A stretch of 64,000 nt of DNA from Arthrobacter sp. E3 (GCF_017353415.1 NZ_JAFMPX010000001.1:1-64000), one strand, 5' to 3'; positions 25,316 through 35,389 are shown, counted from the first letter of the stretch. Notes: generated by a model from the sequence alone, not told the origin. Numbers and translations: made by a program.

Positions 25316-26716
25316 ATGAGCAGCTCACAGCCCACCCCCAACTCCGGATTCACCCCAGGAAGGGTCACGCGCAGGGCTGCCGCCCCCGCAGGAAAGCCCG
25401 GCTCCGTCCCCGTGAAGCCGGGCGGGCCTACTGCGGCGAAGAAGGTGGGCAAGGCTGTCGGGAAGGGTGTGCCGATGAAGCCTGCCGCCAACACGGCCTC
25501 GATCAGCGCCACCATCCGCGAGGCCGCGGCCGCAGCCAAAAGGCGTGTTTTGGCCATCACGAACGCCCATGTGGTTCCGGTGGAAGGGACGCCATTTGAT
25601 GGAACCGTACTGGTGGAAGGCGGGAAGATTCTCGGGTTGGGCGCATCCATCCAGATCCCGGAAGGCGCCGATGTGCTCGATGCCAAGGGCCAGTGGCTAA
25701 TGCCCGGCTTCATCGACGCGCATGTTCATGTGGGCATGGACCCCGAAGGTGAACTCGGCTCCACCAACGACGTCAATGAGATGACCGACCCCGTCATGGC
25801 GGGCGTGCGCGCCATCGACGCCGTGGACCCCTTCGATCCCGGCTTTGACGACGCCTTGGCCGGCGGGATCACCGCAGTCAACGTGAACCCCGGTTCCGGG
25901 AACCCCATTGGCGGGCTCGCTGTTGCGATGCACACGCACGGGAGGTACATCGAGGAGATGGTGTTGCGCTCCCCCAGTGGTTTGAAGTCGGCGCTGGGCG
26001 AGAACCCGAAAACGGTGTACGGGGAGAAAAAGAAGACCCCTTCCACTCGCCTGGGCACGGCTTTGGTGATCCGTCAGGCGTTCATGGACGCCCAAAACTG
26101 GATGGCACTGCCGGAGCCACGCCCGCGCAACGCCCACATGGAGGCGCTGGCCATGGTGCTGCGCCGCGAGATTCCCTGGCGCCAGCACTGCCACCGCACG
26201 GACGACGTCGCCACGGCCCTGCGCTTGGCCGACGAGTTTGGCTATGAGCTTGTCATTGACCACGGCACGGAAGCCCATGTGATCGCCGATGTTTTGGCTG
26301 AGCGCGGCATTCCAGTGCTGATCGGTCCGCTGTTCACCACCAAGTCCAAGCCTGAGCTGCGGGGGCGTTCCATCGCCAACCCCGGCAAGCTCGCCGCCGC
26401 CGGTGTGGAAATTTCCATCATCACCGACCATCCAGTGGTGCCCATCAACTTCCTCGTCCACCAGGCCGCGTTCGCCGTCAAGGAGGGCCTGGATTCGGAC
26501 ACCGCACTGCGGGCGATCACGATCAACCCGGCCAAGGTGCTGGGCCTGGCAGATCGGATCGGTTCGCTGAAGGTGGGCAAGGACGCGGATCTGGTGCTGT
26601 GGAGCGGGGACCCGATGGATGTCATGCAGCGGGCCCTGAAGGTCTTCATTGGTGGCAAGCAGGTCTACACGTACGACGCCGAGACCCGGGTAGGTGCCGC
26701 AGCCTCCCGGGCCTGA
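25316..26716 (+). CDS. Amidohydrolase-superfamily protein
   Basis: A 466-residue metal-dependent hydrolase. The barrel holds the first metal motif PGFIDAHVHVG (H-x-H), His residues in WRQHCHRTDDV and LVIDHGTEAHV, and the last Asp in IITDHPVVP; the C-terminus returns to the small beta-sandwich (GKDADLVLWSGDPM). It resembles imidazolonepropionase or dipeptidase-like enzymes of unknown substrate. The first 75 residues are an unusual Ala/Pro/Lys-rich extension. ATG at 25316 has AAAGG upstream; an internal ATG at 25475 also has a good site (GGGAAGGG) and would remove 53 of these residues. Confidence 0.87.
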   Translation: MSSSQPTPNSGFTPGRVTRRAAAPAGKPGSVPVKPGGPTAAKKVGKAVGKGVPMKPAANTASISATIREAAAAAKRRVLAITNAHVVPVEGTPFDGTVLVEGGKILGLGASIQIPEGADVLDAKGQWLMPGFIDAHVHVGMDPEGELGSTNDVNEMTDPVMAGVRAIDAVDPFDPGFDDALAGGITAVNVNPGSGNPIGGLAVAMHTHGRYIEEMVLRSPSGLKSALGENPKTVYGEKKKTPSTRLGTALVIRQAFMDAQNWMALPEPRPRNAHMEALAMVLRREIPWRQHCHRTDDVATALRLADEFGYELVIDHGTEAHVIADVLAERGIPVLIGPLFTTKSKPELRGRSIANPGKLAAAGVEISIITDHPVVPINFLVHQAAFAVKEGLDSDTALRAITINPAKVLGLADRIGSLKVGKDADLVLWSGDPMDVMQRALKVFIGGKQVYTYDAETRVGAAASRA

Positions 26717-26760
26717 GGCCAGTTTCGCTAGGTTGGTCACACTTAAGCCGGGCTGGTCCC

Positions 26761-26823
26761 GGACACACTGAAGGGACGTTTCACCTGCCGTTCGTGCAGG
26801 TGAAACGTCCCTTCAGTGTGTCC
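26761..26823. repeat. Perfect 28-bp inverted repeat (long hairpin)
   Basis: The left arm 26761-26788 begins ggacacactgaagggacgtt, and the right arm 26796-26823 is its exact complement. The loop is 7 bases (cgttcgt). It stands between the convergent amidohydrolase and rpf genes. No T-run follows on either strand, so it may act as a structured repeat or a non-canonical bidirectional terminator. Confidence 0.85.
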
Positions 26824-26923
26824 AGCTGGATTCGCCGGGCTGGCGATCTACGTGCTGGGCGTGGTGGGGCCACGCGCCCGAGGGCCCCGCTACGAGCTTG
26901 CGAGCAGCGGGAGGGCGTGGGGA

Positions 26924-27925
<1,002 letters not shown>

Positions 27926-28029
27926 TCAACCTTCTACGCCACTTTTCCGCACTCTTTCCCACCAACGCGCAGGCTGGTTGACTGTTCTTGATGCCGCTTC
28001 CCGGCTGAAGCACGACCCGAAGGAGCACC

Positions 28030-28848
28030 ATGACCATTTGGACCTGCGCCACGTGCGCCATTGAACACCCGGACACGTCAGAACCTCCGCCGTTGTGCGA
28101 AATCTGCTCCGATGAGCGTCAATACGTCCCGTCGAGTGGACAGCGCTGGACTACACGCGAGGAACTCGCTGCCGCTGGCTTTCGCATCGATGTGGCGGAA
28201 GTGGTGCCTGGGCTCCACTCCGTGGAAGCCACTCCCAGCCTCGGCATCGGCCAACGGGGCCTGCTCCTCCAGACCGGACATGGCAACCTTTTGTGGGAAC
28301 CGCCGGGATTCATCGACGACGCCGGCTTGGCCGCTGTCCGTGCGTTGGGCGGTGTCGCCGTCGTCACGGCCAGCCATCCGCACCTGACCGGCTCCTCCAT
28401 CCAGTGGAGTCATGCTTTTGACCGTGCGCCCGTTTATGTTGCCGCCGCAGATAAGCAGTGGATCTGCCGCCCGGATCCAGTCATCCAACTGTGGCAGGAC
28501 GTTCAAGAATTATTGCCGGGGCTGACCATGCACCAGTTCGGCGGCCACTTTGCCGGCAGCAGCATGGTCCATTGGCCTGCTGGCGCCCAGGGCCGCGGCG
28601 CGCTGCTGGCGGGTGACACGATTGGCGTGGGCCGGGACAGGAAATCCGTCAACGCCATGCGCAGCTACGTCAACAACATCCCACTGCCCGCCCGCGCCAT
28701 CCAGAGAATTCTTGACACGTGCGCACCCTTGGCATTCGACCGCATTTACGGTGCGTTCGCAACCATCGACACCGGAGCAAAAGAGATCACCGAGAGCTCC
28801 CTGCGCCGCTACATCGACTGGGTGACAGGATCCATCGTCGACGAATAA
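28030..28848 (+). CDS. MBL-fold-like protein with N-terminal zinc ribbon
   Basis: A 272-residue protein. Residues 6-26 contain C6-x2-C9 and C23-x2-C26, a small zinc ribbon. The rest looks like a metallo-beta-lactamase fold, but the metal motif is degenerate: where H-x-H-x-D-H is expected there is H116-P-H118-L-T-G, lacking the Asp and third His. A later His (GGH173F) and Asp (LAGD196T) remain. It may bind one metal or none, or have a changed function. Similar proteins exist in other actinobacteria without a known role. Start ATG at 28030 with AGGAG upstream. It is divergent from rpf. Confidence 0.78.
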   Translation: MTIWTCATCAIEHPDTSEPPPLCEICSDERQYVPSSGQRWTTREELAAAGFRIDVAEVVPGLHSVEATPSLGIGQRGLLLQTGHGNLLWEPPGFIDDAGLAAVRALGGVAVVTASHPHLTGSSIQWSHAFDRAPVYVAAADKQWICRPDPVIQLWQDVQELLPGLTMHQFGGHFAGSSMVHWPAGAQGRGALLAGDTIGVGRDRKSVNAMRSYVNNIPLPARAIQRILDTCAPLAFDRIYGAFATIDTGAKEITESSLRRYIDWVTGSIVDE

Positions 28849-28899
28849 ACACCATACAAACCAGCCCGAGACAACCAAGTGTGTGACGAACACCCCCAC

Positions 28900-29002
28900 C
28901 TACCGACGCCCCTGCAGCTTCGGGGCTTTTCTTCAGGCCGCTCCCGCAGGAACGGCAGAAGCGTTCGGGAAAATACCCCCGAAAGTGCAGGAGCGTCGGT
29001 AG
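28900..29002. repeat. Spaced 26-bp inverted repeat
   Basis: The arms 28900-28925 and 28977-29002 match in 23 of 26 positions and start ctaccgacgc. The spacer is 51 bases. The left arm itself forms a small gcccc/ggggc hairpin followed by cttttctt, which could terminate the upstream gene. It separates two convergent genes. Confidence 0.65.
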
Positions 29003-29020
29003 TGGTGCGGGTTGCTGGTA

Positions 29021-30181
29021 TTACAGGGCGTCTAGCGCCTGTTCCAGGTCCGCCAGCAGATCGGCGATGTCCTCGATGCCCACGGAGAGGCGGATCAGGT
29101 TGACGGGCACTTCCAGTTCGGTGCCCTTCACGGAGGCGTGCGTCATCTCAGAGGGATAGTTCATGAGCGACTCAATGCCACCCAGTGACTCAGCCAAGGT
29201 GAACAGCTTCGTGGATTCGGCCACCTTGCGGGCAGCGTCTTCCCCACCCTTGAACTGCACGGAAATCATGCCGCCAAAGCCGCGCATCTGACGGGCCGCC
29301 AACTCATGGCCGGGGTGGCTGGGCAGGCCCGGGTACAGCACACGCTCCACCTCGGGACGTTCCAGCAGCCACTCGGCAATGGTCTGGGCGTTGGAGCAGT
29401 GCCGGTCCATACGCACGCCCAGCGTCTTCAACCCACGCGTGGTCAGCCACGCCTCCATCGGGGCGGACACGGCACCGACGGCAAACTGGATGAAACCAAT
29501 CTTCTCGGCAGCCTGCGCATCGTTGAGAATCACGGCACCGCCGGAAGCATCCGAGTGCCCGCCAATGTACTTCGTGGTCGAGTGCACCACCACGTCGGCA
29601 CCGAGCGCCAGCGGATTTTGCAGGTACGGGGAAGCGAACGTGTTGTCCACCACCAGCAGCGCACCGGCGGCATGGGCCACGTCGGCGAGCGCAGCAATGT
29701 CGGTAATTTTCATCATGGGGTTCGACGGCGTCTCCACCCACAGCATCTTCGTCCCACCGTCCGGCCCGCCTGCGGCGACAGCGGCAACCAGCGCCTCGGC
29801 GTCGGACATGTCCACGGCGGCGTTGGTGATGCCCCACACGGACAGGATGCGGTTCAAGAGCCGGTAGGTGCCGCCGTAGACGTCGTTGCCCATGACGATG
29901 TGGTCGCCCGGGACCAGCAGTGCGCGGATCAGCGCATCCTCGGCGGCCAGGCCGGATGAGAAGCTGAACGCGAATTCCCCACCTTCAACGCCGGCCAGCT
30001 GGGCTTGGAGCGCGTCGCGGGTGGGGTTGGTGCCGCGGCCGTACTCGTAGCCGTTGCGCAGCTTCCCGATCCCGTCCTGCGCGAAGGTGGTGGTTTGGTA
30101 CAGGGGCGGGATGACGGCACCGGTGGTGGGATCCGGTGTCTGGCCGGAGTGGACGGCGCGGGTGTTGAAGCCTTTAGTCAT
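29021..30181 (-). CDS. metB: Cystathionine gamma-synthase/lyase (Cys/Met metabolism PLP enzyme)
   Basis: A 386-residue PLP enzyme. The cofactor Lys lies in HSTTKYIGGHSD (about residue 205). SGLAAEDALIRALLVPGDHIV and NPMMKITDIAALAD, with YEYGRGTNPTRDALQ near residue 45, are family signatures. It makes cystathionine from an activated homoserine, or splits it to cysteine, ammonia and 2-oxobutyrate. Its position 31 bases behind cystathionine beta-synthase on the same strand suggests the lyase direction, i.e. reverse transsulfuration; the gene symbol reflects the usual naming of this sequence type. ATG at 30181. Confidence 0.9.
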   Translation of the reverse strand: MTKGFNTRAVHSGQTPDPTTGAVIPPLYQTTTFAQDGIGKLRNGYEYGRGTNPTRDALQAQLAGVEGGEFAFSFSSGLAAEDALIRALLVPGDHIVMGNDVYGGTYRLLNRILSVWGITNAAVDMSDAEALVAAVAAGGPDGGTKMLWVETPSNPMMKITDIAALADVAHAAGALLVVDNTFASPYLQNPLALGADVVVHSTTKYIGGHSDASGGAVILNDAQAAEKIGFIQFAVGAVSAPMEAWLTTRGLKTLGVRMDRHCSNAQTIAEWLLERPEVERVLYPGLPSHPGHELAARQMRGFGGMISVQFKGGEDAARKVAESTKLFTLAESLGGIESLMNYPSEMTHASVKGTELEVPVNLIRLSVGIEDIADLLADLEQALDAL

Positions 30182-30212
30182 GATGTTCTCCTTCTAAATC
30201 AGTCGCGCTAAA

Positions 30213-31598
30213 TCAGTCGTTGAGGTAGTTCAGCAGGTCCAGGCGGGTCAGTACCCCGACGGGGGACCCCACAAATGTCACCATCAGCGCGTCCACGTCC
30301 TGCAGCTTGGCGCGTGCGGCGGAAATGGGCTCCAGCGAACCGATGATCGGCAGCAGCGGCTGCATGTGCTCGGTGATCTTGTCGGTCAGTTTCGCCTCTT
30401 GCCGGAATAGCCGCCCGGTCAGGGTGCGCTCATCCACCGAGCCAAGCACCTCCCCCATGACCACCGGCGGTTCGGCACTGAGCACGGGAATCTGGGACAC
30501 CCCGTATTCGGCCATCAGGTTGATGACGTCGCGCACGGTCTCGTTCGGGTGAATGTGCACCAGGTCCGGCAGCCCGCCGGTCTTCGCCTTGAGCACGTCG
30601 CCAATGGCCGGCTCGTCGGTGGTCTTCAGGAAACCGTACGACTGCATCCACTTGTCATCAAAGATCTTCGCCAGGTAGCCGCGCCCGCTGTCCGGCAGAA
30701 GCACGACGACGACGGCTTCCGGTCCCAGCCCCTTGGCGGCTTCCAGCGCGGCCACCACCGCCATGCCGGACGAGCCTCCCACCAGCAGGCCTTCCTCGCG
30801 GGCCAGCCGGCGGGTCATGGCGAAGGAGTCGTTGTCGCTGACGGCGATGACTTTGTGCGGGACCGTGGGGTCGTAGGAGGCGGGCCAAACATCCTCACCC
30901 ACGCCTTCGACAAGGTAGGGCCGGCCGCTGCCGCCTGAGTAGACGGAGCCTTCGGGGTCGGCGCCGATGATCTGCACTTCCCCGCCCTGCGCTGCCGGGC
31001 GGTTCTTGGAGGCTTCGCGCAGGAAGCGGCCCGTGCCGGTGATGGTGCCACCGGTTCCCACCCCTGCCACAAAGTGCGTCACCTGCCCGGCGGTGTCGGC
31101 CCAGATTTCCGGACCGGTGGTTTCGTAGTGGCTCAGCGGACCATTTTGGTTGGAGAATTGGTCGGGCTTGTACGCGCCCGGAATTTCCTGCGCCAGCCGA
31201 TCGGACACGCCATAGTAGGACTGCGGACTGCTGGCAGACACGGCCGACGGCGTGACAACAACCTCGGCGCCGTAGGCCCGCAGGACCGAGCGCTTGTCTT
31301 CACCCACTTTGTCAGGGACCACAAACACGCATTTGTAGCCACGCAACTGGGCCACCATGGCCATGGCCACCCCGGTGTTTCCACTGGTGGGTTCCACCAC
31401 GGTTCCACCTGGCAGAATTTTGCCTTCTTTGGCGGCTTCGTCAAGCATCTTCACCGCGATGCGGTCCTTGGCGGAACCACCCGGGTTCATGTACTCAAGC
31501 TTGACAAGAACTGTGGCCTGGATGCCTTCGGTGACTTTCTGCAGTTTCACCAGCGGGGTGTTGCCAATGAGGTCCAGAACGGAGTTTGCGTACTTCAT
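30213..31598 (-). CDS. cbs: Cystathionine beta-synthase
   Basis: A 461-residue PLP enzyme that condenses homocysteine with serine (or O-acetylserine) to cystathionine. The PLP Lys is K44 in NPGGSAKDRIA, and the phosphate and substrate loop is T71-S-G-N-T-G. Residues about 335-460 form two CBS domains, the regulatory module that in many enzymes binds S-adenosylmethionine or adenosine. No N-terminal heme domain is present, as usual in bacteria. It is followed by the cystathionine gamma-synthase/lyase gene, so the pair can convert homocysteine to cysteine. ATG at 31598. Confidence 0.93.
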   Translation of the reverse strand: MKYANSVLDLIGNTPLVKLQKVTEGIQATVLVKLEYMNPGGSAKDRIAVKMLDEAAKEGKILPGGTVVEPTSGNTGVAMAMVAQLRGYKCVFVVPDKVGEDKRSVLRAYGAEVVVTPSAVSASSPQSYYGVSDRLAQEIPGAYKPDQFSNQNGPLSHYETTGPEIWADTAGQVTHFVAGVGTGGTITGTGRFLREASKNRPAAQGGEVQIIGADPEGSVYSGGSGRPYLVEGVGEDVWPASYDPTVPHKVIAVSDNDSFAMTRRLAREEGLLVGGSSGMAVVAALEAAKGLGPEAVVVVLLPDSGRGYLAKIFDDKWMQSYGFLKTTDEPAIGDVLKAKTGGLPDLVHIHPNETVRDVINLMAEYGVSQIPVLSAEPPVVMGEVLGSVDERTLTGRLFRQEAKLTDKITEHMQPLLPIIGSLEPISAARAKLQDVDALMVTFVGSPVGVLTRLDLLNYLND

Positions 31599-31672
31599 AA
31601 CTCAAACGTAGCCTCCCGGCGGGGAAAGTGACCATTGCTCGTTACGTCCTCTGACTCAGGCGCCCCACACAT

Positions 31673-31729
31673 CGAGACGGGAGCGGTCTGCAATGTTCGT
31701 CAAAAACATTGCAGAGCGCTCCCACCTCG
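31673..31729. repeat. 25-bp intergenic inverted repeat
   Basis: Arms 31673-31697 and 31705-31729 pair at 22 of 25 positions around a 7-base loop (cgtcaaa). Both arms contain a ggtgggagcg-like outer part and tctgcaatgtt inside. It lies between the putA stop and the cbs start. There is no T-run. Confidence 0.75.
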
Positions 31730-31764
31730 AATTGCTCAGAAGGTGTTCCGCACCAGATTTTGCG

Positions 31765-34700
31765 CTAGATCAGCCCGTCCGAGAGGTGGTCCGGGGTGCC
31801 AAAACGGTGCGCGGTGATGCTGATGGCCTGCTCATGCAGGAACGGCAGCATCTCCACACGCCCGGCCTCGGTAACGTCGCCATGGTAGATCGCCAGATCC
31901 GGGCGCCCGCCGCTCGCCACGTACAGTGCCGATGCATCCCCGCCGATGAGCCGAATGCGCCCCGCCCCAAAGCTGCGCCCCAACCAGTCTGCATCGCTCT
32001 CCACCGTGACCTTCAGGTGCTTGCTCAGCAACAGTGCCTGCACGGCCTTGGGAAGCACGACGGCGCTGGAGACTTCCGGGGCCGCCCCAGCCAGGATTCC
32101 TGCCGCAAGCACACGCATCAGCTTCACGACGGGCTCGCCTTCGCTCAACCGCACCAGTGGGTGCAGAGGCAGGTAACGGAACACGTTGCGTTCGGCGGAC
32201 AGTGCCGAGACGTCCTTGGCATTGCCAAACTCTTGCGCCCAGGCCGCCGCATCGCTGTGCAGCGCGCGCTTCAGGAATGCCCGGTCCTCTTCGGACAGGA
32301 CTGAGCCGGACGCCGCCGGGCCGGACACACTTGCGTCGGCATGGAGCATCTTCGTGGCTGCGTCGCCCAGCGGCGCAGTGGCCGAGGACGGCGCACTACG
32401 CCAGCTGCCCAATCCCACAAGGTAGTTGGGCCCGCCAGCCTTGGTGCCCGGCCCCACGGCCGATTTCTTCCAGCCGCCAAAGGGCTGGCGCTGCACAATG
32501 GCGCCCGTGATGCCGCGGTTGACGTATAGGTTCCCGGCTTGGATGGTGTCCAGCCACACGCCGATCTCCTCCGAATCCAGCGAATGCAGCCCGCTGGTCA
32601 GCCCGTAGTCGACGCGGTTGACCAAGGCGATGGCCTCTTCAAGTGTTTCCGCCCGCATGACGCCCAGGACGGGGCCAAAGTACTCGATGAGGTGGAAGTC
32701 GGAGCCGGGTACAACACCTGTGCGCACGCCCGGGGACCAAAGCCGCCCGGTCTCATCGAGCTGCCGAGGCTCAATGGCCCACGCTTCGCCGGTACTGAGG
32801 GTGGTCAACGCAGTGCGCAGCTTGCCAGCGGCCGGTTCAATGATGGGGCCCATCTGGGAGGTGGCCTTCTCCGGGTAGCCAACGCTCAGGCTGGCGGCGG
32901 CGTCGAGCAGCTGCTTGCGGAACCGCACCGATGAAGACACTTCGCCGACCATGATCACCAGTGACGCAGCGGAGCATTTCTGGCCTGCGTGACCAAACGC
33001 GGACTGGACCACGTCCCTGGCCGCCAGGTCCAGATCAGCACTGGGAGTGACGATGATGGCGTTCTTACCCGATGTCTCGGCCAGCAGCGGCAGGTCGCTA
33101 CGGAAGCGCCGGAACAGTTCGGCGGTCTCGTAGCCGCCGGTCAGGATGAGGCGGTCCACGGCCGGGTGGGACACCAGCGCCTGGCCCAACTCCCGCTCCC
33201 CCAGCTGGACGAGTGCCAGCACTTCGCGCGGCACGCCGGCATCCCACAGCGCCTGCACCATGACGGAGCCGGTGCGCTGGGCCTGCCGTGCAGGCTTGAT
33301 GACAACGGCGGATCCCGCGGCCAGCGATGCCAACGTGGACCCTGCCGGGATGGCGAGCGGGAAGTTCCACGGCGGAGTCACGACGGTGAGCTTCTCGGGG
33401 ACGAACGTTGCGCCGTCGACAGTTTCCAAATCCTTGGCACGCTCGGCGTAGTAGTGGGCAAAGTCCACGGCTTCACTGACTTCGGGGTCGCCCTGGTCAA
33501 GGGTTTTGCCGGTCTCGGACGCCATGACCTCCATCAGCTCGGCGCGGCGGGCTTCCAGGATGTCCCCGGCGCGGTGCAGCACAGCGGCACGCCCAGCACC
33601 ACCCAAGGCAGCCCAATCCGCAGCGTGCTCGACGGCGGTGGCAACGATGGTGTTCAGTTCGTCCAGTTCGGTGACGGTGGTGGCCGCAACGAGGTCATTG
33701 CCCAGCGTCGATCCGGGGATACGGGCCAAGATGTCCCGGCCCCAGGCCTGGTTGGCCGGAAGCGCCGGGTCGGTGTCGGGTGTGTTGGCAAAGGAGTCCG
33801 TGGGTGCAGGCGCCGGGGGCTGATTGCGGTCCTGATCGCGGTTGCTGGCCGGCACCTCTGTGTCCACGCCCTGCAGGGAGGCGAGGAAGCGCTGCTTCTC
33901 ACGCTCAAACAGGGCCTCGTTGTCGGAGAGCTCAAAGACGGCTGACATGAAGTTGTCCTGGCTGGCGCCTTCTTCAAGGCGGCGGACCAGGTAGGCGATG
34001 GCGACGTCGAACTCGGCGGGGTGGACCACCGGCGTGTAGAGCAGCAGGGCGCCAATGTCCTGGCGGACGGCTTCAGCCTGCCCGGTGGCCATGCCCAGCA
34101 GCATTTCAAATTCGAGGGCGCGGCCCGTGGCATCAATGCCACGTTGCTTGGCCAAGAGCCAGGCGTGGGCCACGTCGAACAGGTTGTGCCCGGCCACGCC
34201 AATGTGGACGTTGCTCAAGTGTTCAGGTGTCAGTGCATAGTTCACCAGGCGCTTGTAGTTGGTGTCGGAGTCCTGTTTACTTCCCCACGTGGCCAGCGGC
34301 CAGCCGTGGACGGAGGCCTGGACTTCTTCCATGGGCAGGTTGGCGCCCTTCACGATCCGGACCTTGACCGGTGCGCCGCCGTCGGCTCTGCGCCGGGCCG
34401 CCCATTCCTGCAGCTCGATCAAGGCTTCGAGGGTGTCCGGCAGGTAGGCCTGGAGCACAATTCCGGCTTCGAGCGCTTTGAACTCGGGCTTTTCCATGAT
34501 CCGCTTGAACACGGCGATAGTCATGGTGAGGTCCTTGTATTCCTCCATGTCCAAGTTGATGAATTTCGGTTTGGCGAAGGAGTTGGCCAGCGTGTACAGC
34601 GGGGTGAGCCGCTCCACGACATGGGTCACGGCGTCGTCGAACGCCCACGGCGAGTGCGGCGCCACGGTGGAGGATTCCTTGATGGAGACGTAGTTAACGT

Positions 34701-35241
34701 CCTCCCGTGCCAGCAGTGCCAACGTTCCTTCAAGGCGGCGGCTGGCTTCATGCTCGCCCAACACTGCTTCGCCGAGAAGGTTGATGTTCAAATCCACGCC
34801 ATCCTTGCGGATCTTCGCGATGGCCGGGCCCAGCTTCGCATCGGTGGCGTCCACAATCAAGTGGCCCACCATTTCCTGCAGCACCCGGCGGGCAACCGGG
34901 ACCACAATCTGCGGCATCACCGGGGCCATGATGCCGCCTAGGCGGACTGCCCCACGCATGTACCAGGGCAGGAAGGCAGGCACCTTCGGCGCCAAGGCGG
35001 CAAGGTTGCGCCCGGCCACGGCCAGATCTTCGGGGCGGACCACACCGTCAACGAAGCCCACCGTGAACTCCAGGCCGTGGGGATCCTTCAAAACACCCGC
35101 CAGGCGTTCAGCGGAGACGTCTGCTGGGAACTTCGCGGCCTCGTTGAGCCAGTGGCGCACAAGGGCTATTGTCTCCTCGACGAGGTCGTCCCCGGGAGTT
35201 GGAATATTAGCGGTGGTGGCCGCGGAAGTGGTGCTTGTCAT
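31765..35241 (-). CDS. putA: Bifunctional proline dehydrogenase / L-glutamate-gamma-semialdehyde dehydrogenase
   Basis: A 1158-residue enzyme oxidising proline to glutamate in two steps. The proline dehydrogenase part (about 1-450) is an FAD barrel with YVSIKESS, VRIVKGANLPMEEV and an RRLEEGASQDNF end. The aldehyde dehydrogenase part (about 500-1020) has VVTPPWNFPLAIP, ETSGKNAIIV and the catalytic Cys in FGHAGQKCSAASLV, plus RQPFGGWKKSAVGPG. A C-terminal segment follows. No N-terminal ribbon-helix-helix domain is present, so it is not self-regulating like E. coli PutA. The ATG at 35241 (MTSTTSAATTA) was chosen over upstream starts in AT-rich, non-coding sequence. A LysR gene faces it. Confidence 0.94.
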   Translation of the reverse strand: MTSTTSAATTANIPTPGDDLVEETIALVRHWLNEAAKFPADVSAERLAGVLKDPHGLEFTVGFVDGVVRPEDLAVAGRNLAALAPKVPAFLPWYMRGAVRLGGIMAPVMPQIVVPVARRVLQEMVGHLIVDATDAKLGPAIAKIRKDGVDLNINLLGEAVLGEHEASRRLEGTLALLAREDVNYVSIKESSTVAPHSPWAFDDAVTHVVERLTPLYTLANSFAKPKFINLDMEEYKDLTMTIAVFKRIMEKPEFKALEAGIVLQAYLPDTLEALIELQEWAARRRADGGAPVKVRIVKGANLPMEEVQASVHGWPLATWGSKQDSDTNYKRLVNYALTPEHLSNVHIGVAGHNLFDVAHAWLLAKQRGIDATGRALEFEMLLGMATGQAEAVRQDIGALLLYTPVVHPAEFDVAIAYLVRRLEEGASQDNFMSAVFELSDNEALFEREKQRFLASLQGVDTEVPASNRDQDRNQPPAPAPTDSFANTPDTDPALPANQAWGRDILARIPGSTLGNDLVAATTVTELDELNTIVATAVEHAADWAALGGAGRAAVLHRAGDILEARRAELMEVMASETGKTLDQGDPEVSEAVDFAHYYAERAKDLETVDGATFVPEKLTVVTPPWNFPLAIPAGSTLASLAAGSAVVIKPARQAQRTGSVMVQALWDAGVPREVLALVQLGERELGQALVSHPAVDRLILTGGYETAELFRRFRSDLPLLAETSGKNAIIVTPSADLDLAARDVVQSAFGHAGQKCSAASLVIMVGEVSSSVRFRKQLLDAAASLSVGYPEKATSQMGPIIEPAAGKLRTALTTLSTGEAWAIEPRQLDETGRLWSPGVRTGVVPGSDFHLIEYFGPVLGVMRAETLEEAIALVNRVDYGLTSGLHSLDSEEIGVWLDTIQAGNLYVNRGITGAIVQRQPFGGWKKSAVGPGTKAGGPNYLVGLGSWRSAPSSATAPLGDAATKMLHADASVSGPAASGSVLSEEDRAFLKRALHSDAAAWAQEFGNAKDVSALSAERNVFRYLPLHPLVRLSEGEPVVKLMRVLAAGILAGAAPEVSSAVVLPKAVQALLLSKHLKVTVESDADWLGRSFGAGRIRLIGGDASALYVASGGRPDLAIYHGDVTEAGRVEMLPFLHEQAISITAHRFGTPDHLSDGLI

Positions 35242-35389
35242 GGTCAGTGCCTGGTTCGTTTCTGTCAATAGCCAATGTGCCGGTCTCAATGGCCTGCCTG
35301 ACACCAGTATGAGTCCGTTCTTCAATAAGGAAAAGCGCTGATTTATAATCAATATCAGTCAGTATTACTACATGGTTGGGAGCCCTGCG
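35242..35389. promoter_or_regulatory. Divergent putA-lysR promoter region
   Basis: This 148-base region is AT-rich near 35320-35375, with tgatttataatcaatatca and aatatcagtcagtatt, which contain several overlapping short inverted repeats of the T-N11-A kind bound by LysR proteins. It probably carries both promoters and the regulator's binding sites. Confidence 0.55.

Noticed and set aside
26866-26888. Short ggggcc/ggcccc stem as rpf terminator
   Set aside because: Only six pairs and no T-run; too weak to call in a GC-rich sequence.
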